Of a stretch of 64,000 bases of DNA, positions 38,387-48,229 are shown piece by piece. Position 1 is the stretch's first letter. Every line of letters begins with the position of its first letter. A model generated the notes under the pieces. That model was not told the DNA's origin. It worked only from the letters and a program-made list of their open reading frames with translations, and ran no database searches. This DNA comes from an uncultured Porphyromonadaceae bacterium (GTDB lineage Bacteria > Bacteroidota > Bacteroidia > Bacteroidales > Muribaculaceae). The position numbers were made by a program, and so were the translations under genes. The stretch covers positions 45,293-109,292 of the forward strand of contig CAMWMR010000004.1 of NCBI GenBank assembly GCA_947175425.1. The letters run 5' to 3'.

Positions 38387-39622
38387 ATGGCTAACATAGA
38401 ATTAATACTCATCAATATATCGGGACAGGATCGTCCCGGCGTTACATCGGCGCTTACCGACATTCTGGCGCGTTACGAGGCACAGATTCTCGATATCGGC
38501 CAGGCCGACATACACCACTCGCTGTCATTGGGCATTCTGTTCAAAACCGATGCCGAGCGTTCGGGCGACATTCTCAAAGACCTGCTTTTCAAGTGCTACG
38601 AGCTGAACGTGAAAGTGCGTTTCTCGCCCGTTAGCATTCATGATTATGAAAACTGGGTGTCGCGTCAAGGCAAGAACCGTTGGATTATTACAATTCTCGG
38701 ACGCCAGCTAACGGCACGTCACATAGCACTTGTAACCGACGAAATAGCCCGGCAGGAACTTAATATCGACGGCATTCAGCGTCTTACCGGACGTATGCCT
38801 CTAAATTCCGACGAAGAACCTCGGTCCAAATCCTGTGTCGAATTCTCGGTACGCGGCAATCCTGTGGATGTTAACGCCATGCGCAGCCAGTTCCTCAAAA
38901 TTTCGCAAAGCGAGGATTTTGACATTTCTCTACAGGAGGACAATGTTTTCCGCCGTTGCCGCCGCCTGATTTGTTTCGACATGGATTCTACTCTTATAGA
39001 GACCGAGGTTATTGACGAACTTGCCGACCGTGCCGGCGTGGGCGACGAAGTGAGGGCTATTACCGAAAGCGCCATGCGAGGCGAAATTGATTTTTGCGAA
39101 AGTTTCAAGCGCCGCGTGGCCTTGCTTAAGGGATTGGACGAGAGCGTTATGCGCGATATTGCCGAACATCTGCCCATAACAGAAGGAGTGGAACGGATGA
39201 TGCAGGTTCTGAAACGAACCGGGTACAAGACTGCTATTCTTTCGGGCGGATTCACCTATTTCGGCAATTACCTCAAGCAACGTTTCGGCTTCGATTATGT
39301 GTATGCCAACGAACTTGAAGTGGAAAACGGAAAACTGACAGGGCGCTATGTGGGCGACATCGTTGACGGCAAACGCAAGGCCGAACTGCTCAAAATTATA
39401 GCACAGGTAGAAAATATAAACATTATGCAGACTATAGCCGTTGGTGACGGCGCCAACGACCTGCCAATGCTCTCCACCGCGGGACTCGGCATTGCTTTCC
39501 ATGCCAAACCAAAGGTGAAACAGACTGCGCGCCAGTCAATTTCCACCATAGGACTCGACGGTGTGCTTTACTTCCTCGGCTTCAAGGACAGTTTTATAAC
39601 CGACGCTCCCGCCGACGAGTGA
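38387..39622 (+). CDS. serB: Phosphoserine phosphatase with N-terminal ACT domains
   Basis: ISGQDRPGVTSALTDILARY; CFDMDSTLIETEVIDELADRAGVGDEV; ILSGGFTYFGNYLKQRFGFDYVYANELEVENGKLTG; AVGDGANDLPML. Confidence 0.95.
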   Translation: MANIELILINISGQDRPGVTSALTDILARYEAQILDIGQADIHHSLSLGILFKTDAERSGDILKDLLFKCYELNVKVRFSPVSIHDYENWVSRQGKNRWIITILGRQLTARHIALVTDEIARQELNIDGIQRLTGRMPLNSDEEPRSKSCVEFSVRGNPVDVNAMRSQFLKISQSEDFDISLQEDNVFRRCRRLICFDMDSTLIETEVIDELADRAGVGDEVRAITESAMRGEIDFCESFKRRVALLKGLDESVMRDIAEHLPITEGVERMMQVLKRTGYKTAILSGGFTYFGNYLKQRFGFDYVYANELEVENGKLTGRYVGDIVDGKRKAELLKIIAQVENINIMQTIAVGDGANDLPMLSTAGLGIAFHAKPKVKQTARQSISTIGLDGVLYFLGFKDSFITDAPADE

Positions 39623-39693
39623 ACAATGCGCGGAAGTGCGTGTTTTAATATAAAACCATAACTGTTCAACTATTTCATCATTATCGAGAACCC

Positions 39694-42009
39694 ATGAGGG
39701 TGTTAAAGTGCTTACTGTTTTCTTTAGCTTTTCTCCAAGTGTTGCTTCCTGTGTCGAAAATATCGGCGCAGGAAGCCAACCGCTCTGTAGGACTTGTGCT
39801 CAGCGGCGGCGGTGCAAAAGGCATTGCCCACATTGGCGCCATCAAGGCTTTGGAGGAAAACAACATACCCATTGATTACATTACCGGCACTTCCATGGGT
39901 GCTATTGTGGGCGCCCTGTATGCCTGCGGCTACACGCCCGAGGAAATGATGGCTCTGTTAGGCTCGTCATACTTCGGATATATGTCGCAGGGACAAACCG
40001 ATCCGGCTTTCAAATACTATTTCTCCACCGAACCCGCCTCGCCGGAACTGGCCTCGTTCCAACTCGGCAAAAAGAATAAATCGGAGCAAAAACGCTTCAA
40101 CCCGCAGTCGGTAATATCGCCCATGCCCATGGCTTTCGGGTTTATGGAGATATTCGGAGCGTACACGGCTCAGTGCAACGGGAATTTCAACAATCTCTTT
40201 GTACCCTACCGCTCGGTTGCCTCCAACCTTACAAAGCATTGCAAACATGTTTTCCGCAGCGGCGACCTTGGCGAGGCCGTGCGTGCATCCATGAGTTTTC
40301 CGCTTATTTTCCAGGCTCTTGAAATTGACGGAAATGTATTTTACGACGGCGGAATATTCGATAACTTCCCCATCGACGTAATGCGCACCGAGTTTGCGCC
40401 GGGAGTCATGATAGGCTTTGACGTATCGGCATCATCGAAAGGTCCGCAGAATTCCTTTATGGATCAGCTCGACTTACTGGTAATGCAGCCTCAAAGCTAC
40501 GATTTACCCGAAGAATACGGAATTAAAGTCAGAATAGACCTTAACGAGTTCGGACTGCTCGACTGGGCTGCCGCAAAGGAAATCTACACCCGCGGATATA
40601 TGCGCACAATGGAAATGATGGATTCCATAAAAGCCCGCATCCCCGAACGTGTTTCTCCCGAAACACGCACACTGCGCCGCAATGTATTCAAATCGCTCAC
40701 GCCCGAACTACGCTTTGCCAATGTAGACGTAAGCGGCGGTTCCGAAAAACAGAACGAATACATAAAATATCTTTTCAAACCCGCAAGCGGCTGCGACACT
40801 ATTGGGGTTGACCGCGCCCGACTGGCATTTTACCGCGCGCTCGGCTCGGACAAGCTCAATTATCTCACACCCCATGCAGTTCCGGGCGATTCCACCGAAC
40901 TGTTCAACCTCCAATTGGAAACATCGGTAAAAAACCGGCTTTCGGCCGGCGCGGGAGCATTCCTGTCATCTTCCAACAACAGTTTTCTTTATCTCCGAGG
41001 CAGTTACTCATCGCTGAGTTTCAACTCTCTCGACGCTTCAATAAGCGCCTGGATAGGACAGAGTTACATGGCAGCACTTGTAAAAGCATCGCTGCAGTTG
41101 CCAACGCCCGTACCTTCGGCATTGCGTCTGTGGGGTGTGGTATCGCGCTGTCGCTACTACGAAAACGAAAAGTTCTTTTTCAAGCTTTCCGAGCCTGTAT
41201 TCCTTAACAATCACGAGTACTACGGCAAACTGGCTTGGGCAATGGCGGCCGGACGCACCGGAGCTGTCGAAACCGGTATCGGGGCAGGACGACTGTACAA
41301 CACATTCTTCCGCAACAACACCCAGATGAGCTATAGCACCGGACGCGACAATGTGGGACTCAACCTCGGCCAGGTATTTGTAAATTACTCAGCCTCCACT
41401 CTCAACACCCCCGCTTTTCCCACCTCGGGTTACAGCCGCAAGGCCACACTTGCAGGCGTGCTTGGCAAATCGCATTTTTACACGCCGCTGGCTGCTCCGA
41501 GTGCACGGACATCTTCCAAAGACCTCAAATGGATTCAGCTGAACTTGCAGGAAAAGCATTATTTCAATTTTAACCGCCACTGGGCTATGGGAGTGGAAGG
41601 CGAAGCCATGCTCAGCACCCGGCCTTTGCTGCAAAGCTATTATGCCACCATAAGCTCGGCTCCGGCATATGTGCCTACACAGGCAAGCACCAATGTATTC
41701 AACCCGAGCCTGCGGGCTAACAGTTTCGTTGCCGCCGGCATTGTGCCTATATACAAATACAACAACTCCTTGTCGTTGCGGATGTCGCTGAGCGGATTCT
41801 CCGCCGTGCGACCTATCGAAGAGCAGCCCGACGGCACTGCTGCTTACGGCAAAATTTTCGGGCGCGCGGCCTTCTTCGGCGAACTTGACGCGGTGTACAC
41901 ACTGCCTTTCGGTTCGTTCTGCCTCTACGGAAATTACAGCACAAACCGTAACAAACTGAATTTCGGTATTTCGTTCGGGCTAAACATAACAGCACCATCA
42001 TTTTTATGA
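39694..42009 (+). CDS. Patatin-like phospholipase with C-terminal beta-barrel-like domain
   Basis: GLVLSGGGAKGIAHIGAIKALEENNIPIDYITGTSMGAIVGALYA; YDGGIFDNFPIDVM. Confidence 0.93.
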   Translation: MRVLKCLLFSLAFLQVLLPVSKISAQEANRSVGLVLSGGGAKGIAHIGAIKALEENNIPIDYITGTSMGAIVGALYACGYTPEEMMALLGSSYFGYMSQGQTDPAFKYYFSTEPASPELASFQLGKKNKSEQKRFNPQSVISPMPMAFGFMEIFGAYTAQCNGNFNNLFVPYRSVASNLTKHCKHVFRSGDLGEAVRASMSFPLIFQALEIDGNVFYDGGIFDNFPIDVMRTEFAPGVMIGFDVSASSKGPQNSFMDQLDLLVMQPQSYDLPEEYGIKVRIDLNEFGLLDWAAAKEIYTRGYMRTMEMMDSIKARIPERVSPETRTLRRNVFKSLTPELRFANVDVSGGSEKQNEYIKYLFKPASGCDTIGVDRARLAFYRALGSDKLNYLTPHAVPGDSTELFNLQLETSVKNRLSAGAGAFLSSSNNSFLYLRGSYSSLSFNSLDASISAWIGQSYMAALVKASLQLPTPVPSALRLWGVVSRCRYYENEKFFFKLSEPVFLNNHEYYGKLAWAMAAGRTGAVETGIGAGRLYNTFFRNNTQMSYSTGRDNVGLNLGQVFVNYSASTLNTPAFPTSGYSRKATLAGVLGKSHFYTPLAAPSARTSSKDLKWIQLNLQEKHYFNFNRHWAMGVEGEAMLSTRPLLQSYYATISSAPAYVPTQASTNVFNPSLRANSFVAAGIVPIYKYNNSLSLRMSLSGFSAVRPIEEQPDGTAAYGKIFGRAAFFGELDAVYTLPFGSFCLYGNYSTNRNKLNFGISFGLNITAPSFL

Positions 42010-42800
42010 AAACAGATATGGAAACAATCAAAATAGCCGTACTCGGTGCCGGCAATATAGGCTCGGCGGTTACCCGCGGCCTGGCGGTACACAAGCATGC
42101 GTCCGTAACATTATGGAACCGCTCGCAAAAACGGCTCGACAAATTCGGCAACTGCAACGGAACAGTCACAACCTGCGACCTGAAAGCCGCCGTAACAGGC
42201 GCCAAATATATATTCATATGCGTTGAAGGGCCGGCTGTCATTCCCGTGCTTGACGACTGTGTGCGATATGTGGTTCCAGAAGAAACCATCATAGTTTCGT
42301 GCGCCGCATCGGTAACACTTGCTCAGCTAAGAGAAGCCGCTCCCGATTTTGCCATTGCCCGACTGCTGCCAAACATTGCAGCCGCCATTGGGGAATCGGC
42401 CAATCTGTTCTGCAGCAGCCTCATGACGCCCGAGCAGGAAAAAGAACTCATAGAACTTTGCAAGGCCTCCGGCCCGGTGCTTGAGTTGCCCGAGGAGCAG
42501 TTTGCCGTTGGCATGGTACTGTCGTCGTGCGGCATAGCCTACGCGGCAAGGTACATACGCGCCTGCATGAGCGGAGGCGTGGCATTGGGGCTTACCGCCT
42601 CGCAGGCCGCACGCCTCGCAGCCGAAGCCTTGCGCGGTACGGCGGCTCTGCTGGAAGCCGACGGAGCGCATCCCGAACAGCTTATCGACAGTGTGTGTAC
42701 GCCCGGGGGCGTTACCGTTGCAGGCCTGAATGCCATGGAAGAACGCGGATTCTCGCCGGCTATAGTTCACGGAATGCTAACAGCAGCTAAAAAAGTATGA
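42006..42800 (+). CDS. proC: Pyrroline-5-carboxylate reductase
   Basis: IAVLGAGNIGSAVTRGLA, LLPNIAAAIGESANLF, LEADGAHPEQLIDSVCTPGGVTVAGLNAMEERGFSPAIVHGM. Confidence 0.92.
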   Translation: MKTDMETIKIAVLGAGNIGSAVTRGLAVHKHASVTLWNRSQKRLDKFGNCNGTVTTCDLKAAVTGAKYIFICVEGPAVIPVLDDCVRYVVPEETIIVSCAASVTLAQLREAAPDFAIARLLPNIAAAIGESANLFCSSLMTPEQEKELIELCKASGPVLELPEEQFAVGMVLSSCGIAYAARYIRACMSGGVALGLTASQAARLAAEALRGTAALLEADGAHPEQLIDSVCTPGGVTVAGLNAMEERGFSPAIVHGMLTAAKKV

Positions 42801-43129
42801 ACAAAGTAATTCTGTTAGGAAATGTGGGGCGCGACCCGCGCATGCGCATGGTCGACAACACTCCTGTGGCCGAGTTTACCCTGGCAACGAACGAACGGCG
42901 TCGAGGCCGGGCTGCCGACGGAACCGAGATAGAACTGCCCGAACACACCGAGTGGCACAATATAATTATGTGGGGGCGTGCTGCCCAATTCGCCGAACAG
43001 TATATCCGCAAAGGCGCAAGGCTTTTGGTGGAGGGAAAACTGCGAACCCGCCAATGGGAGGATCGCGCCGCAATAACACGCACTACAACGGAAATTTATG
43101 TAGATTCCTTTGAACTGCTTCCCCGTTAA
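42797..43129 (+). CDS. ssb: Single-stranded DNA-binding protein, short form
   Basis: MNKVILLGNVGRDPRMRMVDNTPVAEFTLATNERRRG...EWHNIIMWGRAAQFAEQYIRKGARLLVEGKLRTRQWED. Confidence 0.93.
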   Translation: MNKVILLGNVGRDPRMRMVDNTPVAEFTLATNERRRGRAADGTEIELPEHTEWHNIIMWGRAAQFAEQYIRKGARLLVEGKLRTRQWEDRAAITRTTTEIYVDSFELLPR

Positions 43130-43168
43130 AAAGGTTTTATTGTCGAGTAACTCCAATACGTTTTAACT

Positions 43169-44044
43169 ATGAGAATGGACGGACGCCGCCAAAGCGGCAA
43201 TATCGAAGACCGCCGCGGTGCCGGCATCGGTAAAAAAATAGGGATTGGCGGAGGTATCGCCGGCGTCATCATAATGGCGCTTGTCACCTTGCTCTCGGGA
43301 GGCGACCTCGGCGACGTAATTACCAACATAAGCGGTTCGTCGGCGTTCAGCCCTCAATATGCCTCGCAGGAATATGTGCCCGACGAGGAGGACGAACGTC
43401 TTGCCGTGTTCGCCTCGCAGGTTCTTGCCGGAACCGAAGATGTATGGACAGCCGAATTCAAGCGTATGGGCTGGGGTGAGTATACTCCTCCAAAAATGGT
43501 ACTGTTCAGCGGTGCTGTGAACTCGGCATGCGGGCAGGCCACATCGCAGACGGGTCCGTTCTACTGCTCGGCCGACCAAACTGTTTATCTCGACCTTGAT
43601 TTTTTCAAGGAAATGCAACAGAACATTGGAGCCGACGGTGATTTCGCCTATGCCTATGTCATTGCCCACGAAGTAGGCCACCACGTCCAATATCTTCTGG
43701 GCACTTTACAGGAGGCGCACAACACCATGTCGCAGCTCTCCGAGACAGAGGCTAACAAAATAAGCGTTCGTCTTGAGCTGCAGGCCGATTTCTATGCTGG
43801 CGTTTGGGCTGCTCTCGACAACCAAATGTTCAACTCTATCGAAGACGGCGATGTGGAAAAGGCCATAAACGCCGCATCGAAAATAGGCGATGACTATCTG
43901 CAGCGAAAAGCCTATGGCCGGGAAATTCCCGACAGTTTCAATCACGGCCGCTCGGAACAGCGTGTGCGCTGGTTCTCCAAAGGCATAAGCACCGGAAATC
44001 CCAATTACGGCGATACTTTCTCGCCGGCATACAGCAGTTTATGA
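43169..44044 (+). CDS. Neutral zinc metallopeptidase (YpfJ family)
   Basis: MRMDGRRQSGNIEDRRGAG, PFYCSADQTVYLDLDFF, YVIAHEVGHHVQYLLG, RLELQADFYAGVWA. Confidence 0.93.
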   Translation: MRMDGRRQSGNIEDRRGAGIGKKIGIGGGIAGVIIMALVTLLSGGDLGDVITNISGSSAFSPQYASQEYVPDEEDERLAVFASQVLAGTEDVWTAEFKRMGWGEYTPPKMVLFSGAVNSACGQATSQTGPFYCSADQTVYLDLDFFKEMQQNIGADGDFAYAYVIAHEVGHHVQYLLGTLQEAHNTMSQLSETEANKISVRLELQADFYAGVWAALDNQMFNSIEDGDVEKAINAASKIGDDYLQRKAYGREIPDSFNHGRSEQRVRWFSKGISTGNPNYGDTFSPAYSSL

Positions 44045-45081
44045 CAAACGATTTCACTCCCGAAGAACATAAATACATGCGTCGAGCCCTGCAGCTGGCA
44101 CGCAACGGCAGCGGTCATGTATCGCCCAATCCAATGGTAGGCGCCGTGATAGTAGCTCCCGACGGCCGAGTGATTGGCGAAGGCTGGCACCGCAAATACG
44201 GACAGCCTCATGCCGAGCCGACGGCAATTGCTGCTGTCGCCGAAGCCGACGAGCATCTGTTGTCGCAAAGTACCATGTACGTTACCCTGGAACCATGCGC
44301 CCATTATGGCAAGACCCCGCCGTGCGCACTGCTGCTGGTATCAAAAAAAATACCACGTGTGATTGTCGGCGCCGTTGACCCCAATCCCCTCGTTGCAGGG
44401 AAAGGAATAAAAATACTTACAGATGCGGGAATTGACGTACGCACCGGACTTTTGGCCGAAGAAAGCATTGCACTTAACAAAACTTTTTTCTTTTCACAAA
44501 CGCACCGCCGTCCCTTTGTCACTTTGAAATGGGCAATGAGTGCCGACGGCTATATGGACCATATCCGCAAACCGGGTGAAGCCGCAGCAGTGTTCTCCAC
44601 GGCCGAGGGCACTATGATTGTGCATAAGCGCCGTGCCTTGCACGACGGAATTGCTGTGGGCGCACGTACCGCCGTTGCCGACAATCCTTCGCTGACCGTG
44701 CGGCTAATAGAGGGGGACAACCCGCAGACAGTAATTTTCGACGGCCACGGGCTTGCCGATTCCTCCAACTGCAGGCTTATAGAACAGCAACGTGCCATTA
44801 TAGCCGACAGTAACAACAAACCGCTCGCGCAAGTACTTGAAACGCTGTACAAAGAGCATAAAATAAGTTCATTGCTTGTAGAGGGTGGCGCCAATCTGCT
44901 GTCACGGTTTATAGCCGAAGGGCTGTGGGAAGAAGCATTTGTTGAAATCTGCCCCCGTCACGAAAGAGAACTCGGGGTGTGCCAAGCTCCTCAACTTCCT
45001 GTACCACCGAGCAGTATACATCATGCCGGAGACAATGTTATATACGGGTATACAAACCTTGAACTTTATTCACACTATTAG
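44041..45081 (+). CDS. ribD: Riboflavin biosynthesis deaminase/reductase
   Basis: MRRALQLARNGSGHVSPNPMVGAVIVAPDGRVIGEGWHRKYGQPHAEPTAI, TLEPCAHYGKTPPCALLL, VEGGANLLSRFIAEGLWEE. Confidence 0.95.
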   Translation: MTNDFTPEEHKYMRRALQLARNGSGHVSPNPMVGAVIVAPDGRVIGEGWHRKYGQPHAEPTAIAAVAEADEHLLSQSTMYVTLEPCAHYGKTPPCALLLVSKKIPRVIVGAVDPNPLVAGKGIKILTDAGIDVRTGLLAEESIALNKTFFFSQTHRRPFVTLKWAMSADGYMDHIRKPGEAAAVFSTAEGTMIVHKRRALHDGIAVGARTAVADNPSLTVRLIEGDNPQTVIFDGHGLADSSNCRLIEQQRAIIADSNNKPLAQVLETLYKEHKISSLLVEGGANLLSRFIAEGLWEEAFVEICPRHERELGVCQAPQLPVPPSSIHHAGDNVIYGYTNLELYSHY

Positions 45082-45138
45082 CATTGCGAGTTAAAAACAT
45101 ATAAATGCGGTATTTTTAGAGGCTTTTGACGCTATAAG

Positions 45139-45170
45139 TTTGCCCTTTTTGCGCCAAAATCTTAATTTTG
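45139..45170 (+). promoter_or_regulatory. Bacteroidota-type promoter
   Basis: TTTG (45139-45142), 20 nt, TAATTTTG (45163-45170). Confidence 0.65.
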
Positions 45171-45194
45171 CACCTTGAAATATCGTATACTCTA

Positions 45195-46685
45195 ATGAAG
45201 AAATTCACCCGTATCAGTCTGGCGGCAATGCTTGCGGCTTCCATAACAGCAGGTTGTAACTCGGATTACGTTCCTGCCGAAAACGATTCCTCCAATGTTG
45301 CCGTGTACAACTTCTATCTCAGCGAAGACGACAGCGTCCTTGTAAACCTGGACACTGTGTTTTTCTCCATCGACCTTGCAAACGCCCGCATATTCAACGC
45401 CGACTCAATGCCTTACGGCACTCCGGTTACAAAGCTTGTTCCGGTAATACAGTTCTACGAACAGCTTTCGAAAGCCACTCTAACCGTTCGCCGCGACAAC
45501 GGTACCGACACCGTTTTCGACTATACCGGCACCGATTCGGTTGATTTCACTCATCCCGTAATACTATCGCTTGTTTCGGCCAGCGGAACAACCACGCGCG
45601 ACTATACTATAAATGTAAACGTGCACAAAGTGAAAAGCGATTCGCTTGTTTGGAACATTAACGAGCGCATGGAACTGCCGTCGGTGTTCGACCGTCCCAC
45701 ATCCTCGCGCACAAGCGCCGACGGAACAACAATGTACTCGCTCTCGTACGCAGGCGGGAAGTACGGCATGGCCGTGCAGGAAAACGCTCCTTCGGGCAGC
45801 TGGAAAACCTATAGCGTGACACTCCCCTCGGGCGCCGATGTAACCACCTTCAACGCACTGGACGGAAAACTCTACATTGTGGCCGCTGACAAACTGTACT
45901 GTTCATCCGATGCCGGTTTGTCGTGGACCGATACAGGACGCAGCTGGAGTTATATCTACGGTGTTTACGACAACCAAATTATAGGTGTAACCGCCGACAA
46001 CAGCTCCACCGAACGTTATCCCGGCGAATCCGCCACAGCGGCCATTCCCGTCGATATGCCCGTTAAAGGCACATCGCAGGCTCTGCAGTTCAACTTCCCC
46101 ATTGCCGGAAGCACTCTGCTCATCTTTACCGGCGGACAGGACGCCTCCAACCAATACTCCAATTCCTCCTGGGCTTACGACGGCAACTCGTGGGAAAAAC
46201 TTTCCAAAACACCGCTGCCGCTGAGCATGCGCGACATGACCATGGTGCCGTTCTACACCTTCTCCACCAACAGTGTGTTTGTAGTTACCGAAGAATCGGT
46301 TCTCATGGTTTTCGGCGGACGCAACAACGCCGGCATGAATTCAACGGTTTACATATCCAACGACTTCGGCATAACATGGAAGGAAGCCGGCGAGCTTATG
46401 CAACTGCCCTCCTACTTCCCCGTGATGCACTCGGCTCAGGCCTATGTGTTCAACACAACCTACACCGATGCCACAGTCCCCGCCGGCCTGACGGTATTCA
46501 ACAACACTCCGCGCATATCGCCTGCCGCGCTTATGGAACTTCCTTTAAGCCGCGCAACCTCTCCGGTTGAAAGCTGGGAATGCCCTTATATATATGTATA
46601 CGGAGGCTCTACAATAACCGGCGTATACCAAAAAACAATTTGGCGCGGAACTATCAACCGTCTTAAATTCAAGCCCATTATATAA
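45195..46685 (+). CDS. DUF6242-like lipoprotein with beta-propeller-like repeats
   Basis: Lipobox TAGCNS; repeated GLSWTDTGRSW, FGITWKEAGELM, FTGGQDASNQYSNSSWAYDGNSWEKL patterns. Confidence 0.65.
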   Translation: MKKFTRISLAAMLAASITAGCNSDYVPAENDSSNVAVYNFYLSEDDSVLVNLDTVFFSIDLANARIFNADSMPYGTPVTKLVPVIQFYEQLSKATLTVRRDNGTDTVFDYTGTDSVDFTHPVILSLVSASGTTTRDYTINVNVHKVKSDSLVWNINERMELPSVFDRPTSSRTSADGTTMYSLSYAGGKYGMAVQENAPSGSWKTYSVTLPSGADVTTFNALDGKLYIVAADKLYCSSDAGLSWTDTGRSWSYIYGVYDNQIIGVTADNSSTERYPGESATAAIPVDMPVKGTSQALQFNFPIAGSTLLIFTGGQDASNQYSNSSWAYDGNSWEKLSKTPLPLSMRDMTMVPFYTFSTNSVFVVTEESVLMVFGGRNNAGMNSTVYISNDFGITWKEAGELMQLPSYFPVMHSAQAYVFNTTYTDATVPAGLTVFNNTPRISPAALMELPLSRATSPVESWECPYIYVYGGSTITGVYQKTIWRGTINRLKFKPII

Positions 46686-46695
46686 TTACAGCTAA

Positions 46696-47400
46696 ATGGC
46701 ACTCATGCGCACATACCGCAGTTTTGTTCTTGCCGCAGCCACGGCAGGCGCCGCGCTGCTGCCCGCAATGACGAGTGCCCAGACAGCTACCTACAAATTC
46801 GATCTCGGGGCATCGCTTGGAATGAGCGGATATATCGGCGAAGCCAACAACGCCAACATCTTCGCGCATCCGGGTTTTGCCGCCGACCTCGCTTTCCGCT
46901 ACATAGGCGATGTACGATGGGCAATACGCGCCAATCTGTCAACACTCAGTCTTAGCGGGACAACGGAAGGAATGGCCAACATTCTTCCGGAGAACGCCTC
47001 GTACACGTTCAAATCGCAGATTTATGAACTCGGGGCGCGGGGCGAATTCAACTTCTTCCCTTACGGGATTGGAGAAACCTACAAACGGCTGCGCCGCTGG
47101 ACTCCGTATATTACAGTCGGGCTGGGCGCATCGCTTGCATCTACCGGAGGCAAAACATATGTAGCCCCGGTAATACCCATGGGTCTGGGACTTAAGTTCA
47201 AAATCCGCGAAAGGCTTAACCTCATGGCCGAATTTACCATGACAAAGGCTTTCAACGACCACTTCGACAGTCCCGAGCTTGCCAATCTGAATCAAATAAA
47301 GACAGATTTCTATAAAAACACCGACTGGTACTCCCGCCTCACAATAGGTATAAGCTACGAGTTCGGGAAGCGCTGCGAAACCTGTCACTATGTAGATTAA
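46696..47400 (+). CDS. DUF6089-like outer-membrane beta-barrel protein
   Basis: Signal peptide; DLGASLGMSGYIGEANNANIFAHPGFAADLAFRYIGDVRWAIRANLS...; adjacent to uppS-bamA. Confidence 0.7.
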   Translation: MALMRTYRSFVLAAATAGAALLPAMTSAQTATYKFDLGASLGMSGYIGEANNANIFAHPGFAADLAFRYIGDVRWAIRANLSTLSLSGTTEGMANILPENASYTFKSQIYELGARGEFNFFPYGIGETYKRLRRWTPYITVGLGASLASTGGKTYVAPVIPMGLGLKFKIRERLNLMAEFTMTKAFNDHFDSPELANLNQIKTDFYKNTDWYSRLTIGISYEFGKRCETCHYVD

Positions 47401-47418
47401 ACCAGAAGTTCCACTGCA

Positions 47419-48192
47419 ATGAACAATAACACGCACACCGACCTCGCTCCAATGCCCGTTCACGTTGCCATTATTATGGATGGTAACGGCCGTTGGGCAC
47501 AGGCTCGCGGTTACGACCGCTCGGCCGGACACGTCGAGGGTGTGAATACCGTGCGACGAATCACCGAGGAAGCTTCCGAACTCGGATTGAAATTCCTCAC
47601 CCTATATACTTTCTCCACCGAAAACTGGAACCGCCCCAAGGAAGAAGTGGACGCGCTGATGACACTTATTGTCACCGCTATAGAGCGCGAAACCCCCGAC
47701 CTTATAAAGAACAACGTCCGCCTCACCACTATAGGCGATTTGGACCGCATGCCCGAATATGCCGCCAACCGCATGCGCAAATGTATTGCCGATACATCGC
47801 ACTGCAACGGTCTCACGCTTGTTCTTGCCTTGAGCTACTCCTCCCGTTGGGAAATAATAAAGGCTTGCCGCGCTCTTGCCAAGGAAGCCGCCGAAGGCAA
47901 ACTCGCCCCCGAAGATATTGACGAAGATACCTTCCGCACGTTTCTTGCTACAGCCGAAATTCCCGACCCCGACCTGCTCATTCGCACCGGCGGCGATATG
48001 CGGATAAGCAATTATCTGCTATATCAGATTGCATACACCGAAATTATTGTCAACCCCAAATACTGGCCCGATTACTCCAAAGCCGATTTCCGAAACGACA
48101 TAGACTTGTACCGCACACGTCAGCGACGTTTCGGCCTCACTGCCGAGCAAACCGGCGCCGCCCCCGACATACAAACTCAAACCAATCTTTAA
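47419..48192 (+). CDS. uppS: Isoprenyl transferase (undecaprenyl diphosphate synthase)
   Basis: HVAIIMDGNGRWAQARGYDRSAGHVEGVNTVR, LYTFSTENWNRPKEEV, PDPDLLIRTGGDMRISNYLLYQIAYTEI. Confidence 0.96.
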   Translation: MNNNTHTDLAPMPVHVAIIMDGNGRWAQARGYDRSAGHVEGVNTVRRITEEASELGLKFLTLYTFSTENWNRPKEEVDALMTLIVTAIERETPDLIKNNVRLTTIGDLDRMPEYAANRMRKCIADTSHCNGLTLVLALSYSSRWEIIKACRALAKEAAEGKLAPEDIDEDTFRTFLATAEIPDPDLLIRTGGDMRISNYLLYQIAYTEIIVNPKYWPDYSKADFRNDIDLYRTRQRRFGLTAEQTGAAPDIQTQTNL

Positions 48193-48229
48193 ACCGGAGC
48201 TTTCCACCTCAACCACAGCACATTTCATT

